Both the position numbers and the translations under genes were made by a program. Under the pieces are notes generated by a model. That model was not told the DNA's origin. It worked only from the letters and a program-made list of their open reading frames with translations, and did not search any database. From positions 65,333,675-65,397,674 of the forward strand of contig OY997594.1 of NCBI GenBank assembly GCA_963921825.1: a stretch of 64,000 nt of DNA, read 5' to 3'. Below are positions 1 to 12,475 of the stretch, piece by piece. This stretch comes from Erodium maritimum. Its lineage: Eukaryota > Streptophyta > Magnoliopsida > Geraniales > Geraniaceae. The first letter of the stretch is position 1. Each line of letters begins with the position of its first letter.

Positions 1-1938
1 CTTCTATTAAATCCAACTTTCGTTACTAAGGATCAAATCATTGAGATATTGGGCTACTAGAAATGGATTTACCTTTTGATAATCTTGGTTTACAATTGGG
101 GGCTAACCCAAGATTAAAAAAAAATACTTGGGATCCTGTGGTTTTGAAGTTTAAAAAGAAGTTGAGCTTTTGGCAGGCTAAACATAAGTCATTTAGGGGA
201 AGAATCACCCTCATCAAGTCATCACTTTCATCCCCCCCCCCCCCCCATTGTACTATATGTCCCTTTATAAACTCCCAAGGGTGTCATCAAGGAAATGGAG
301 AAATGGTAGAGAAGATTTCTCTAGAATGGGACTATTACTAAGAAGGTTTTACATAAAGCCAGGTGGAATCGCATCTGCAGACCCAAAGAGGTTGGGGGTT
401 TGGGCATCAAGGATCTCCACATTATGAATAAAGCCTTATTGGCTAGATGGTGGTGGAGATTTACTCTGGAGAATGATTCACTTTGGAAATAATTATTGTG
501 TTCTAAGTATGGTTAGGAGGCCTCAACCTAGGATTTATCTATGTTTCTACTGCACAGAGATTTGAGTTTCTTGTCTCATATTGGATCATTTATTAACCTC
601 CCCTCAGCTTGCTAATATCTTTGGGGCAATGGGTCTTCAATGGACAGTAGTGTCTGGGGATAGAGTGGCCTTTTGGGATGACATTTGGATCATAGACATC
701 CCTCTTAAACATAGATTTTAGAGGTTGTATCATCTTAGCACAGAAAAATCAGCTTTGGTCTCCGACTTTTTCTTTGTTGGGGATTGGATTTTGCTTTTTA
801 TAAGGCACTTGAGGGGTTGGGAGAAGGGTCGGTCTTCATTATTAAGTGATCTCCTTAATAACATTCACTCACTAATTCTTGGGGAAGACTTGGTAACTTG
901 GATCATTGATGATAAAAGATTCAGTGTCAAGAACATGTACCAGGCTTTAGATGCTCTTATAGATTCCTCTCTCCAGTGGCCCTCTCTACTGTGGGATCCT
1001 ATCCTCCCTCCAAAAATTGCAGGTTTTGCTGAGTTATTGTGCATGCAGGCAGTTGGCCAGAGGAATTTATTCAAATGATATCTGGTGTCCCCTTTGTCAT
1101 GAGGAGCCAGAGGAGTTGGATCATTTGTTTATTGGTTGTAGGGTTTCTTGGAGAATTTGATTTGATTGCTTACTTTGGTGGGGTGTATCTATAGCTTGCT
1201 CTGAGTCTATCATAGACTGGGTTGTGGCTTGGAAGCACCTGCTACCAACAAGTTTCAAAAGATTCCGGGGAATGCTTGCTTCTGTAATCATTTGGAGGAT
1301 CTGGTTATGCGAGAATAAGGAAATCTTTAATAATTAGTTAATTGAGCTTGAGATCATTTTACAACAAATCTAGAGTGACTCCTTTAAGTTGATTTGGGCC
1401 AAATTCAAGCAAGGTTCTTCTTTTCCTTTCTCATCCTGGATAATTAATCATATATACTGCAATTTAAGAAATAACCATCTGTTGAGACTGAATTAAGTTG
1501 GTAATTTACTGGTGGGGTGCTACTTCTCTTAGTTTGATGGTTAGACTGTTGTGGAGTTGCTGGTTGGCTCATCTTGGTTGTTGTTTTGATCTTGGGAGTA
1601 CTGAACTAGTTGGTTGATGGTATTAAAGACTCCTCTCTTTTATCTAGCTTCTTGGTGGGGTTTTTTGGAATTTTAGTTGGGTGTTTGCTGTAAGGGTGGG
1701 GGATGTTTTGAGAATCATTGCATTGATTGGTTTTGGGGTTTCTTGCGATACAAGTTCTAGTTTTTGTAGTGTTTTTCTGTTAGTGCGTGTGAAGTTTGTT
1801 CCAACCGGTTGTAGGGTTCCTTGCCTCTCAAGGCACTAGTGGTGTGGGTCTCCTTGTTGAGGATTTTGTTGTAACCTATTTGAGGGTTATGCCCTTTGCC
1901 TTGTCTTTATTTTCTAAGATAAGGTTTATAAAAAAAAT
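1..1938 (+). mobile_element. LINE (L1-type) 3' end, decayed
   Basis: Translation near 63-240 gives the conserved C-terminal block of plant LINE reverse transcriptase (LPLGANPR-like string, then WDPV, then KLSFWQAK and GRITLIKS). Around 900-1170 comes a zf-RVT zinc-binding region (FSVKNMYQALD, then PPKIAGFA, then CPLCHEEPEELDHLF read across frames). After about 1480 there is a non-coding 3' part rich in T and G that ends in an A-rich tail near 1930-1938, as expected for a target-primed retroposon. Stops and frame changes are frequent, and a poly-C run at 229-246 interrupts the first block, so the copy is dead. The 5' part lies outside the window. Confidence 0.85.
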
Positions 1939-3300
1939 TAACCAGCTGATAAAAAAACTCTAATTATCGATTTAGGTTAGGGACGAATGAATAGACTCAC
2001 TCCTATATTACTAAGAGTTCTACTATCGAGAAACGGTGCCTCGATACCTTAGAAAGAGTAGTCTATCCATGTAGTTAACATTATATTAAATGATAACAAA
2101 ATGTTTGTTAACTTTTAACTCACAAATGACATTGTATACATATTGTGACTCGTTCTAGGGCGCAAAACCCAACAGATACCTAAACAGTAGAGACCAATCA
2201 TCAGGAAACATTGAACAAGATATAGTTCTATGATCCAAAGCATTAATCATCATTGATTAGTTTAGATCGAGACAAAACCTACTCGAGAGCCAAAGAATCA
2301 TTGGGAATTATCCGCATCATACTTCCTTAAAATCGTCTCTCGATCACATTAAATCCGATCTAGTTAATACCGATGATGTCATAAGAGATGATCTACATCA
2401 TCGAAGCCTCGTCCCGGTCTCGCAATCTTACCTACTCAAGATATAAATTGACGATAATCAAACACTATTAGTCATGAAATTCCCTACTTGTTTATCTTAA
2501 CTCAAGGAGATGTGATGTGTTAACACGAAATTAATCATATTCAACTTCCCAATATATGGCTCTTATGTGGTTTTCAACCAACACGGTGCTCGAGAGGAAT
2601 CAAAAAACCCTAGCGAACATTCCGTCATTAAATCACACATTGACAAAAGCAACTATAAATCTAGCTATTTCTCGATCTCTCAATAGGAAATCAACATACA
2701 CAAATATGAAAAATAATATAGAGAGTAAAGAGAGTGATATGGTATCAACATATTATGTAGAAGGATTAGAAAATCCCGTCAATTGACACCACACCAACAA
2801 CGATAGATACCCTAAATAGAATTGACCAAAAATACATCTCTGATGCTAAATAAAAACTTGCTCTACTCGTGCCTAGCCTCACAATCGATCATGAGTCGGT
2901 ATTCCTATTTGCATTAAGTTCTCATCTACTACTCCAATATCTTTGATCCTGATTCACATCATTGATCTCTAAACTAGACAGTCAAACAATTGTAATACGA
3001 CGAGTTGATTAAATATGCCTTCAACTACTCATCGATAAATTGGTCTAATGCCATTCCATTTATCATCCAAACTCCAATCTTGCACACGAGGTGAAATATC
3101 TGTTCTCAATAATTTGGTTCTAATCTTATGACGATAAAAGAATAAAACATGGAAGCATAAGTAAACAACCCTATGTTGATAACCCTCTACGTCGTGTAGT
3201 TGAAATTCTACATGTCGTGTATAGGTGATCATCCATAGTGTGTACCTTCACGCCGTGTACTGGTGACTGACAGTTCAGTAAGCCCCGTAGGGTTTCGAGG
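1939..3300. other. Unassigned intergenic repeat-like DNA
   Basis: AT-balanced sequence with no long reading frame that I recognise. The longest frame (2556-2786, 76 codons) resembles no family known to me. No terminal repeats or target duplications were found. It may be old retroelement internal sequence. Confidence 0.3.
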
Positions 3301-4163
3301 GAAGGTCCATGGGAACTGGGCCCTTAGAACGGGATTGGGAGGTGTGGGCCTTCTGTGGTTGTGGGCCTTCTATGGCTGCGGATCGGACTCGGGGACATAG
3401 GTTGCGAACTGGTGATGGGCCAAAGGTTTGGGTCGGGCCGAGACAAGGGCAACAAGGACGGGCTGGATCGAGTCAAGGTAGTCGGGTCGGAGCTGGGCCG
3501 GGTCAGAGGGGTAGACCAACTGGGTTCCACAATCGGGTCGGGCCCTAGAACTTGGGCAGGGCCCGAAATCCGAACCTGTTTTATGGTGGGGCGAGAACGG
3601 ACACCGGGAGAGGAATCAGAGGGTTTTACTCGATCGGAAGTGGCATCACACAACGGGGCATCATATACAGCGGCAAGGGGATTTAAGCACCCTCGCCTCG
3701 CCGAATGAGTCCGAGGTGGTCCAGAGGGGGGTCGGCCGGTTACACCGCCTCTCTGGACATAAGGTGGCAGCGGTACCACCAAGAACCAACTCGGAGGTCA
3801 GCAACCATGCGTTTTGGAGCCCTACCACTATCAGTCAAGGGAGGACGACACACGCTGACATCCTGGGGGAGTATTCAGTTCATTAGTATCTATATCCGGT
3901 AAGGGGTAATCTCGATCCTAGCTTCCGCCAGTCTAGACTCGCTGTATCGGTGTCGTCAGATGCTACCGCAATATCAACCTCCAAACATCTTCAGGAAGTA
4001 GTCGGAAAATTGAGCTCTTTATTATTCTGTCTGAGTATCCTCTATCGCGGGAACTCGTTTCATTTTGGTTATTTACATTCAGCTATGTTTAGTGTTTTGG
4101 TGTTTTCCAGCCCTGTAAACACTTATTATTATTAATATATCCAATCGTTTATCTCCAAAAAAA
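3301..4163 (+). mobile_element. Possible retroposon 3' end with A tail
   Basis: A GC-rich block (3310-3790), full of GGGTC-like words and open in several frames by composition alone, passes into a T-rich stretch. It finishes with TATTATTATTAATATATCC and an A run at 4157-4163. This layout resembles plant LINE 3' untranslated regions. No reverse transcriptase motif is visible, so the class is a guess. Confidence 0.35.
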
Positions 4164-4790
4164 ACTAATCCACCTATATTCTTGAGTTACAATCTTATAC
4201 CCTGTATTTTTAAATATTTTTTAGATATTAATTTGGATTTCCCCAAAAAAATTTAGATATTTTTTTTGGTTTCCCCTTTTCTATTCTGTAGTTTGGATTT
4301 TTATTGGGGTGTGGTTTGTTCTGTGATGCTTATCACTTTTACCTCAAGAATACTTAATATATTTTTCTGTTTACTGATCAAAAAAATATAAAATTAAAAT
4401 ACATGTCAATCAAAATCCTGACTCTGATCATGTTTTAGGAGGCCCTACACTCACTCTCAGTGTATAAATTAAAGTCTAAACCATGGAGTTGCGTTCGATC
4501 AACTAGAAATGGTATTGGCAGATATAATATAGGTAGCTAGCTACTTATTGATTTAAATACCACGGCTGACTTTTTTTGACATGAAGATGCAGCTCATCTT
4601 TCACTTCCACGTCCTTTTCTTTTTTTCTTTTTTTTATTGGCCTCCTTTTATTCACATTTTGAATTATTATTATTCTGTTTTTCTAATTAAAAATGAGCTC
4701 CATTATAGAGTTTACATTAATAGAGACATTATGTCAGGTAGAGTGACAGAAGATACAGAGTAGAATAGCTAGGGAACCCTAAAACTTTCT
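4164..4790. other. AT-rich spacer, nothing recognised
   Basis: Long T and A runs, no coding signal, no inverted or direct terminal repeats seen. Confidence 0.4.
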
Positions 4791-5045
4791 CTCAACTTTA
4801 AGACCATTTCCTAATCTTAATCGTGCGACGTTATGGTGCTCTCATCTCCTCCTTTCGACGCCATGTCTTCTGCTACAATCGTGTCTCTGGCAATCGCTGC
4901 TGTTCCTATCGATGCTGCTCCTCTTCCTCTGTCTTGTACTCCACAACCCGCTGTCGGTGGTGGGGTCAAGAGCCGTCGTCAACGAAAACCGAAGCCTACC
5001 CTCATAGTTCTGTCGGCGACTTCGCATGTCCCGCCGTCGCCGCCT
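4791..5045 (+). mobile_element. Possible LINE 5' fragment (proline/serine-rich frame)
   Basis: The start of an open frame at 4833 (MVLSSPPFDAMSS) and its surroundings resemble the beginning of the fragment at 18160-18300: both have TATGGTGCT followed by a TC-rich stretch and GATGTCG/GACGCC words. Plant L1-type ORF1 proteins often begin with such proline/serine-rich sequence. Composition beyond 5046 changes sharply, suggesting a breakpoint there. Confidence 0.3.
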
Positions 5046-5402
5046 AGTTCCCCCACACTTAAACCTTTCCCGCACTCGTGCAAGCTAACTAAACTAAGAT
5101 AAGTAGCAAGGTAAACCCGGCAATATAAAATTCCCTAGGCGGATCTTGGCGGCTCTGAATTATTGAAAGCAATAAAAAGATGAAAATGTTGACTCAATTA
5201 ACCGGATTAAAAGATTTCATGCAAATGCACAAGGAAAGAAAAGCCCAAAAATCTACTACTCAAACAAAGCGTGTACTTACAACTTGGATTTATTAGCAAT
5301 GTTGGCCTAGAGGTCGCTAATGGAGTGAAATCTCTCATCATTTCTTTCCACTTTCCGTTAACCACTATTTACTTGTTGTAGATTAAGAGTCTACATGTGG
5401 TG
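5046..5402. mobile_element. Decayed retroelement-like sequence, left of nested LTRs
   Basis: The segment begins with TTCCCCCACACTT, a word also seen at 12448-12470 (CCCCCCACACTTAG). The two pieces flank the nested LTR block and become adjacent once the block is removed at its target duplication. Such motifs occur in the long untranslated parts of Athila/Tat-type elements, but assignment is tentative. Confidence 0.3.
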
Positions 5403-7198
5403 TGTAAAGACCGCCCTGGTTTAAAAGAACTACTTATTTGAAAATCTTCGTTTAGAACGTCGAGGTTGAAAAACGGGTTAATTTTTTTGGATCTACTGCA
5501 AAGAAAAAGAAAAAAAAAAGAAAGATGTTGTTTGGGCCAGGCTGACTGGGCCACCCAGTTGGGCCAAGCCCAGAACGCGCCAAGCCCAAGCATCAATCCC
5601 AAGCCTTTCATTCCAACCCTAATTGTTCATCAACCTTCATTCTCTTCACTTCTCGCACGTTTCCCAAGACGGCTTCTCTTCTTCTCTCTCGCGCAGCGCC
5701 GCACTCACCCAAACTTTGCCTCCACTTCGTCCGTAACCAGATCCGACCACGCCGGTGTCGTAGGGAACCGGTTTAGGTTCGTGACACATCCCTTCGCCAG
5801 CACCGCTCGTTATCCTGTCGTGACGGAATGCCTGTTCCCGTTCGTCTTCTCCGGCGAGATCCACCCAGCTTCGCTCGAGGACGCATTCGTCTTGTACGAG
5901 CTCGAGGAGAACGAGACCGGTCGGAATCGCATCGACCTGGGCTTCCACTCCCACTCAGGATCGATCCCATGTAGTTTCGTCGTCGAATCCTTGAGACTCT
6001 TCCGTCTCTGAACTCGGGCTCAGTTCTGGTGGACGGGACGGCGTCGTCCGGAGTAGAGCACGCCGGAGCAAGGGTTTCAGAAGACCTGTGGAGGCCGCCG
6101 TTGTGCAGGTCGCCGTCGATGTTGCCTCGCCTGACCGGAGACGACGGGGTTACGTCAGTCCAAGCACCACCGCCGCCATCGCGACTCAGGGAAAACCCTA
6201 GCCCTCTCTCAGGCATGGGTTGGGCCATCAGTCCGTGGACCTTGGGCCAGGCGGAACCAAAGTCGGTCCTTGGGCCCAAGACGACCTCGGGCCGGACCAG
6301 GCCACGGGCCAGGCCCAGGTTCCTGGACTCGGGTCTGAACCTGGGTCGGAACCGGGTCTGGGTCGGGTCCGGGCCGGTTCCGGGTCAGGTCCGGGTTCTG
6401 GGCTCTGCATCCGAGTTGGGCTCTGGATCCGGGTTGGGCTTGGTTCCGGGTCGGATCCGGGTCTGGGCAAGTTTAATTATTTAATTAATTTTAAATGAGA
6501 GTTTTAAACGGATTTAAATCGGAGGACTCAAAGGACTTAACTATTAAACTAAAGGACTGGACTGATAATTTAGAGAACCGTTACGGACTGGACCAGAACT
6601 GATTACCATCCTTTTGTCAAACGCAGGCTTTGACCTCGATCGTGGAGAAGACCGGAGGTAAGCCCGGACGTCAGCAGCTAGGAGATGCAGCTGTTGATTC
6701 TTCTTGAGGTAGGGAAAGTAGCGAATACCGGTTTAATTACGGAAAGTTACTAGTAGGCATGCTAGGTAATAATAAAACTGGAACGGTCGTTTATATCATA
6801 AAATAACTGGACGAGTCTTAGTAACATGTAGGATGCGTTTCACTAGTGTAGCCGCTTTCAATACTTGGGAAATTGTCGTGCTGGTAGATTGGCCATGTCG
6901 AGTCGTAGGTTGCGTGTTGATTGATTTGCCTGTTATTAATTGAGATGCATGTTGTGTGACCTAGTGTCGATAAGTTTAAGAGTCAAAAATTAGTATAACC
7001 GGTGAGCATATTGTTGCTATGTGTGGACAAGTGTGCCGTGAATGATATGATGTGGACTATTGTTTGTGATATGGTCGGGTGAGTGATAGACCGACGTGTT
7101 GTGTAATTGCGGTAAGATTGTTGGGCATGTGAGCCGTGCTTGATCTGTGGCATTGCGATGCGTGATATGATCTTGATGTGTTTTCCATATCATAGTGT

Positions 7199-7377
7199 GT
7201 TGGGCCTGTTTGGGGCCTAGGGGTCATGTTGGGCCTACGGGTCGTATTAGGCCGACGGGTCGGAGCCGACGGGCCAGATCATAGTGTGTTGGGCCTACGG
7301 GTCGTGGTTGGGCCTACGGGTCGTGGTTGGGCCTACAGGTCGTGGTTGGGCCTACGGGTCGTGGTTGGGCCTACGGG
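7199..7377 (+). repeat. 19-bp minisatellite inside LTR A
   Basis: About five to seven copies of a unit reading GTTGGGCCTACGGGTCGTG, more diverged at the left end. Confidence 0.8.
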
Positions 7378-9779
7378 GGCCCGGAAATGGTCCTTTGGAG
7401 ACATTTCCGGGCCCCCGATGAGATGCGTTCTTGAGAACGTTTCCGGTTGCCCCGACGTAATGTGTCTCCTCTGGACCGAGGGCTATCCGAGATGATACGA
7501 TGACGTTCCGGTGTGATATGATGGAGTTCGGGGACTACGGTATGGGACGTGTGTTGGTTGCCTTTGTGTGTGATGTGTGTGTTGTCGGTTAATGCTTTGT
7601 TGTGTGAAAGTGGTCGTTTGAGTGAGTTGTAAGTTTTTCTATGAACCCCAGGATTGGCAGTTAGTTATGTTGTACTAGTATGCCCTAATTGGACGGTTAC
7701 TCATGGTGGTGAGTCGATGTTCATTACCTTAACTACTTTCTCTAATGGGCGAAAGCTCACCCCTTACCTTGTTGTATTTCATGTTTTGAGCGGGATGTGT
7801 ACTAGCTGGATGCTCGATGCTTGGGAGCTGACGAGGGTCCTAGACTAGTGTGTCTAGTGACGTACAATGCTTTTGAACTAAGTACAATTCTTACAGTTTA
7901 TTTAGGAGTTGTTGACTCTCTTATTCGAATCTATGAAATTACAGCCTATTGTTTTAAGCTTTATTACTTTATTTTCGTTTTATTTAATTATTATTTTAGT
8001 TCACGTCTCATGTAATAACCACTCCCGGTCAACGCCAGTCAAACCTGCGAAAAACAGGAAAATTTAAAAATTTTGGTCAGGCACTTAGTTAAACCTAAAA
8101 TTGACTCCGGGGGTCATACCGGACTTAAGTTGACCCCGTTATCGACCAAAGTGAGTTCCGGGGGACTCAGGGCAACTTTCTGATCAATTTGGAAAATGTT
8201 GACTTTTCGCTGGAAAAGTCAACCGAGCGACGTTTTGGTCCATTCGAGGACTGTTTTGGATCCAAAAAGCTTAGCCGTCGTCGCGGAGGTCTTAGTTGTG
8301 CCGTTTCCTTGTAGCCCGCGAAGTTTCGTAATTTCTTGGAAAAAGTGCCCGTTCGGGGCCCAAAACGTCCGATTTTCGCGAATCCGATTGAAAGATATCT
8401 TCTAGATATACTTTCAAAAAGGTGTGGGACCCACCTTGCCACTTGTCAAGCAAGTGGTGGTGTTAGGTTTGTTGGACAAGACAAGAGAAGACTACTTTTA
8501 GTGTTAGTTTGGTAATTAAGTATTAGTTTTGATTTTTAAAACAAAATAAAAGGAAAGGGTGATTGTTGATACACGTTAATTTCAAAAAAAGAGAAGACTT
8601 GGAGAGAGAAAGTGGTGTTAGAAAGAAGACAGAAGAAAGGGAGAAAAGGAGAAGAGAGTTTGGAGATTGGTGGCTTTTCCCGTCGATCAAACCGTTGGAT
8701 CGTCTCAACGATAGAAGATTCAAGCTCACACCGTCATTTTCTACGGTGAGCACCTAACCGATTTTCGTTTTGTTAAGTTCGAATTTTAGGGTTTGAGTTT
8801 AAACGATTCAAATATGGTTGGGTTTTGGTTAGAATTGGTTTAAAGATGAATGGTTGAGGTTTGGGGTTCGTTAGGAACGTTTTGGGGCAAAAAGGGAATT
8901 TTGCCATTGTGTTCGTGTGGGGCCCACAGTCCCGGGTATCGGGTTTTCGTGTTCGGGTGGTTTAGGACGTTCTCCAAGTCGTTAATCCACACCCGGATCG
9001 AAATTTGGAATTAAATTGTGAAAGTTGGAATTTCGGGTTTAGAAACTTTAAACGCGAATTAAATCGCTCGGAAGTCGGAAATTGATTCTGTCGATTGCGT
9101 TGGAACCCTTGAATTATTCTAAGACCGTAGAAACAAAAACGGGAATTTTCGGAGCCCCGGAATGGCGTTTCCAAAACCCGGGCAGATTCGCCATGTCGGG
9201 CGAATCGGGCTTTTCCGAGCCCATTATTGACAATGTCGAGTAATTGGGAAGTTTGGGAGTGATCGACATTGTCGGGGTTGCATTTGGGCGTTTAATTCTT
9301 TAAATTTGGGTTTCGCATGCTTACTTAAAAAGTGTGTTAATAGTAATGATTGTAGACTGTGTCGCCTACCGTGGAAATAGGAGGCTAAGCGGGAATTATG
9401 GAGCTTTGCCGGAGTAAGAGTATCGGGTTGGACACGCTTTACGAGGTAGGGAAAAGTAGCCGGATCTCGGCCCTGACTAGGGAAGTTAACAGTAGAATTG
9501 CATGTGACACCGGGGTGTCGTGGGTTAAGTAGGGTTATCGAATATTAGAAAGGCATGATACGGGAACGTAGCGAATATTAGAAAAGCATGTGACACTTAG
9601 TAGTTTCGTAGGAGCAGAAAACTTATCGATGTTAGAATTACTGGAGGCATATGACCATGCCCGGAGGTTGATTGCGAATTTATCGATATTAGGAGTACTG
9701 GAGGCATATGACCATGCCCGGAGGTTGATTGTGAAACTGTTGATATTAGGACTGTTGGAGGCATTGGTTATGCCGGAGG

Positions 9780-10495
9780 TTGTTGGTGTAATTTGTGTCT
9801 TGGGTGGTCATGAGAGCCCGTGTTTTACTGTTGTGTCTTGGGTGGCCATGAGAGCCTGTGTTTTATGTTGGCGTGTCTTGGGTGGCCATGAGAGCCCGTG
9901 TTTTACTGTTGTGTCTTGGGTGGCCATGAGAGCCCGTGTTGTACTGTTGGTGTCTTAGGTGGCCATGAGTGCCCGTGGGGCTGTTGAACCCGTGTCTTTA
10001 CAGTTGGTGTGTCTTGGGTGGCCGTGAGTGCCCGTGGGGTTGTTGAACTCGTGTCTTTACTGTTGGTGTGTCTTGGGTGGCCATGATTTCCCGTGGGGTT
10101 GTTGAACCCGTGTCTTTACTGTTGGTGTGTCTTGGGAGGCCGTGAGTGCCTGTGGGGTTGTTAAGCCCGTGAGTTACTGTTGGTGTGTCTTGGGAGGCCG
10201 TGAGTGCCTGTGGGGTTGTTGAGCCTGTGAGTTACTGTTGGTGTGTCTTGGGAGGCCGTGAGTGCCCGTGGGGTTTTTGAGCCCGTGAGTTACTGTTGGT
10301 GGTTTTGAGTGGCCGTGAGTGCCCGTGGGGTTGTTGAGCCCGTGAGTTACTGTTGGTGGTTTTGAGAGGCCGTGAGTGCCCGTGGGGTTGTTGAGCCCGT
10401 GAGTTACTGTTGGTGGTTTTGAGAGGCCGTGAATGCCCGTGGGGTTGTTGAGCCCGCGAGTTACTGTTGGTGTATCTTAGGAGGCCGTGAGTGCC
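9780..10495 (+). repeat. About 58-bp minisatellite inside LTR B
   Basis: At least ten diverged units built around GCCGTGAGTGCCCGTGGGG and TTACTGTTGGTG. The left units are shorter and centred on GGTGGCCATGAGAGCC. The antisense frame at 10232-10651 is a by-product of the repeat. Confidence 0.85.
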
Positions 10496-10693
10496 TGGGG
10501 AGTGCTGAACTTGTGTTGTTGTTGTTTGTTGAACTTTGTTTATGATTGTGATTGTGGTTACCTGAGGTTGTGGGCCCGCTTCATGAAACGGGGGTCCTCG
10601 ATCACACGCGTCTGCATGTTCAGACGGGGTAGGGGGCCCGCCCGACAACAAAGGGGTCCTGGCCGCGCGTGTGTGGTTCGAGGTTGTGAGTGT

Positions 10694-10880
10694 GATAGGT
10701 CGACAGTCTGATCCGACTTTGTGTCGATGAATTGCGATAGGTCGATAGCCTGATCCGACTTTGTGTCGATGAATTGCGATAGGTCGACAACCTGATCCGA
10801 CTTTGTGTCGATGAATTGTGATAGGTCGACAGCCTGATCCGACTTTGTGTCGATGAATTGCGACAGGTCGACCGCCTGAG
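10694..10880 (+). repeat. 42-bp tandem repeat inside LTR B
   Basis: Four to five units, each with GATAGGTCGACAGCCTGATC followed by CGACTTTGTGTCGATGAATT. Units are nearly identical, so this array is younger than the 58-bp one. Each unit carries the inverted words CGAC and GTCG. Confidence 0.85.
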
Positions 10881-11523
10881 CTGATGAGATCGGTAAAGGG
10901 CGTGAGGGAGGTTACTGAGCAGCTGGTATGCGATCCTTTGTGATCTTGTTTGGTGTGCGATCCTTTGTGATCTTGGGTGTTGCGTGGTGGTCTTTTGAGT
11001 CCTTGGAAGAGGTCGTGATCGTTGTGTTGGGTCTACCTTACGTGTCCGAGTGTCGAGTCGGTTGAGGAAGGTCACCGTATGTGCGTGTTAGTCGGAGTTA
11101 CTTGAGTTTGGGGAGGGTGATCCCCGGTGTTGAGTTGGTTGTTGGTGTTACCGGCATTGTCTGCTAATTATGCCGTGGTCAGTCTGTTATCCGTGGTGGT
11201 GAGCGAACGCTCACCCCTAGCTGCTTTTCCTACAGGTACTGGTCGCAGGTTGGACTAGGTGAGCTTCTGAAGCTTGAAGAGCTAGGAGCGGGATTCTGGG
11301 TTTATTTGAGTCTAGCGACGGATACCATACTTTTGTCCACTTGTTGGGACGTGTTTTAAGTCGTAAATATTATTTTTGTTGAACAAATGGTGATTTTAAA
11401 GTGATTTAATGAAAAAGGGTTCAAAATGTTTTATTGTTTTAAAAGTTCACGTCCTGAGTTCGGTTTACTGAAATTGGGGCGTGACATCTCGAGTCCGGTC
11501 AAAACCGGATTTGGGGCGTGACA

Positions 11524-12475
11524 TGGTGGTCCGCAAAATGGAATGAAATGTCTAGAAAAATCTCACGCCTCCATATCATCATTTAGCCCTTTGCTCTCTC
11601 GGCCTTAACTTAATAGCGGTACTAATCAAGAGTATGCATAGACTCATTCACAACTCCCACGATCGGGTGTTGTCATGAAATTACATTGCCTTGGGACTAT
11701 GTGAATGGTAAACCCATCTAGTTCCTTTACGAGTCCAGTGGTAGATCAAAGTTTTGTTTGGGTTTTTCGATTACGTGTAGAAAAGTTTGGATCGACTAAG
11801 ATAGGTTGGGGGTTTCACCTTTTATTACTCCTTGAGAGGTTCCAATGTGAGGTTTATTCTGTATGCGAACCGCCTCACCTCATACCCTTTTCCCAAACAA
11901 AGATTTTATTAGATCCCCTTTCCATGGGACCTATACTTAATTCCATGTGCACAGTGTGCAAGATTTTGAAAAATCGGTACCACAAACGCACAATGGGACT
12001 AACCACCTGAACTCAATTAGATTTTTAATTTAGCAAAACACATAGTTTGATCCCTCAACAATAAGCATGTGAACTCAACACTTTCTAAATATGACAAGTG
12101 AAATAAGACTATTGTCTCCTAATTAAACCCGCTATAGGAAAAAACCAAGATAGAATCAGGTTAGCGATGATAAAAAGAATTAAAAAGTTCATCACCATCT
12201 AGCATCTCATAATCATTTTGTACCCGAGTAAAGCAATAAACCATAAACACAATATACAGCTTTTTAACACTACCAACAGTAAATCCTTCATTCATTCCTC
12301 AAATGATAAAAAGAAATCTACTTCCGGCTTACCCATATTGGCCAAGATTTCTTATCCAAGGTTTACACAAAAAATAAGACTCATAACGAAAACATGCTTT
12401 TTAATTCCACATGCAATACTCGAACAACTTAATGCCCTTTATGCTTATAATCCCCTCCCCCCACACTTAGTTGTT
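11524..12475. mobile_element. Decayed retroelement-like sequence, right of nested LTRs
   Basis: Continuation of the sequence at 5046-5402 across the LTR insertion. No domain is recognisable. It ends in the CCCCCCACACTTAG word just before a LINE fragment begins. Confidence 0.3.

Larger units (their letters stand above)
8011..11486 (+). mobile_element. Solo LTR 'B' nested in LTR 'A'
   Basis: About 3.48 kb, beginning TGTAATAACCACTCCCGG and ending AAATTGGGGCGTGACA. The flanking 5-mers are TCTCA (8006-8010) and TCTCG (11487-11491). They match at four of five positions, and the mismatch is the kind left by decay of a methylated CpG. LTR A resumes exactly after the right duplication. Two internal tandem arrays lie near 9780-10495 and 10694-10880. 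A perfect TGAGC/GCTCA hairpin lies at 11200-11213. No coding domains. It must be younger than LTR A. Confidence 0.8.
5403..11523 (+). mobile_element. Solo LTR 'A' (Ty3/gypsy-like), interrupted by LTR 'B'
   Basis: Starts TGTAAAGACCGCCC and ends TTTGGGGCGTGACA, flanked by the identical 5-bp duplication TGGTG (5398-5402 and 11524-11528). After subtracting the inserted LTR at 8011-11486 its own length is about 2.6 kb. It holds a GGGTC-rich GC zone (6280-6470), a 19-bp minisatellite (about 7199-7377) and a small hairpin near 7747-7758. No gag or pol is present, so it fits a solo LTR left by LTR-LTR recombination. The family (long LTR, GGGGCGTGACA end) is inferred to be Ty3/gypsy. Confidence 0.8.

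Noticed and set aside
3324-3782. 152-codon antisense frame rich in Pro, Ser and Arg
   Set aside because: It mirrors GC-rich GGGTC-type repeats and is open in several frames; no domain, no codon signal.
6029-6498. 151-codon GC-rich frames in LTR A
   Set aside because: Composition-driven (GGGTC repeats) and fully inside a solo LTR.
9780-10495. CRISPR-like regular repeats
   Set aside because: Units are diverged, adjacent without unique spacers and lie inside a plant LTR; it is a minisatellite.
10232-10651. 139-codon antisense frame with a repeated SNSRAQQPHGHSRPLKT peptide
   Set aside because: It arises from the LTR B minisatellite and has no independent support as a gene.
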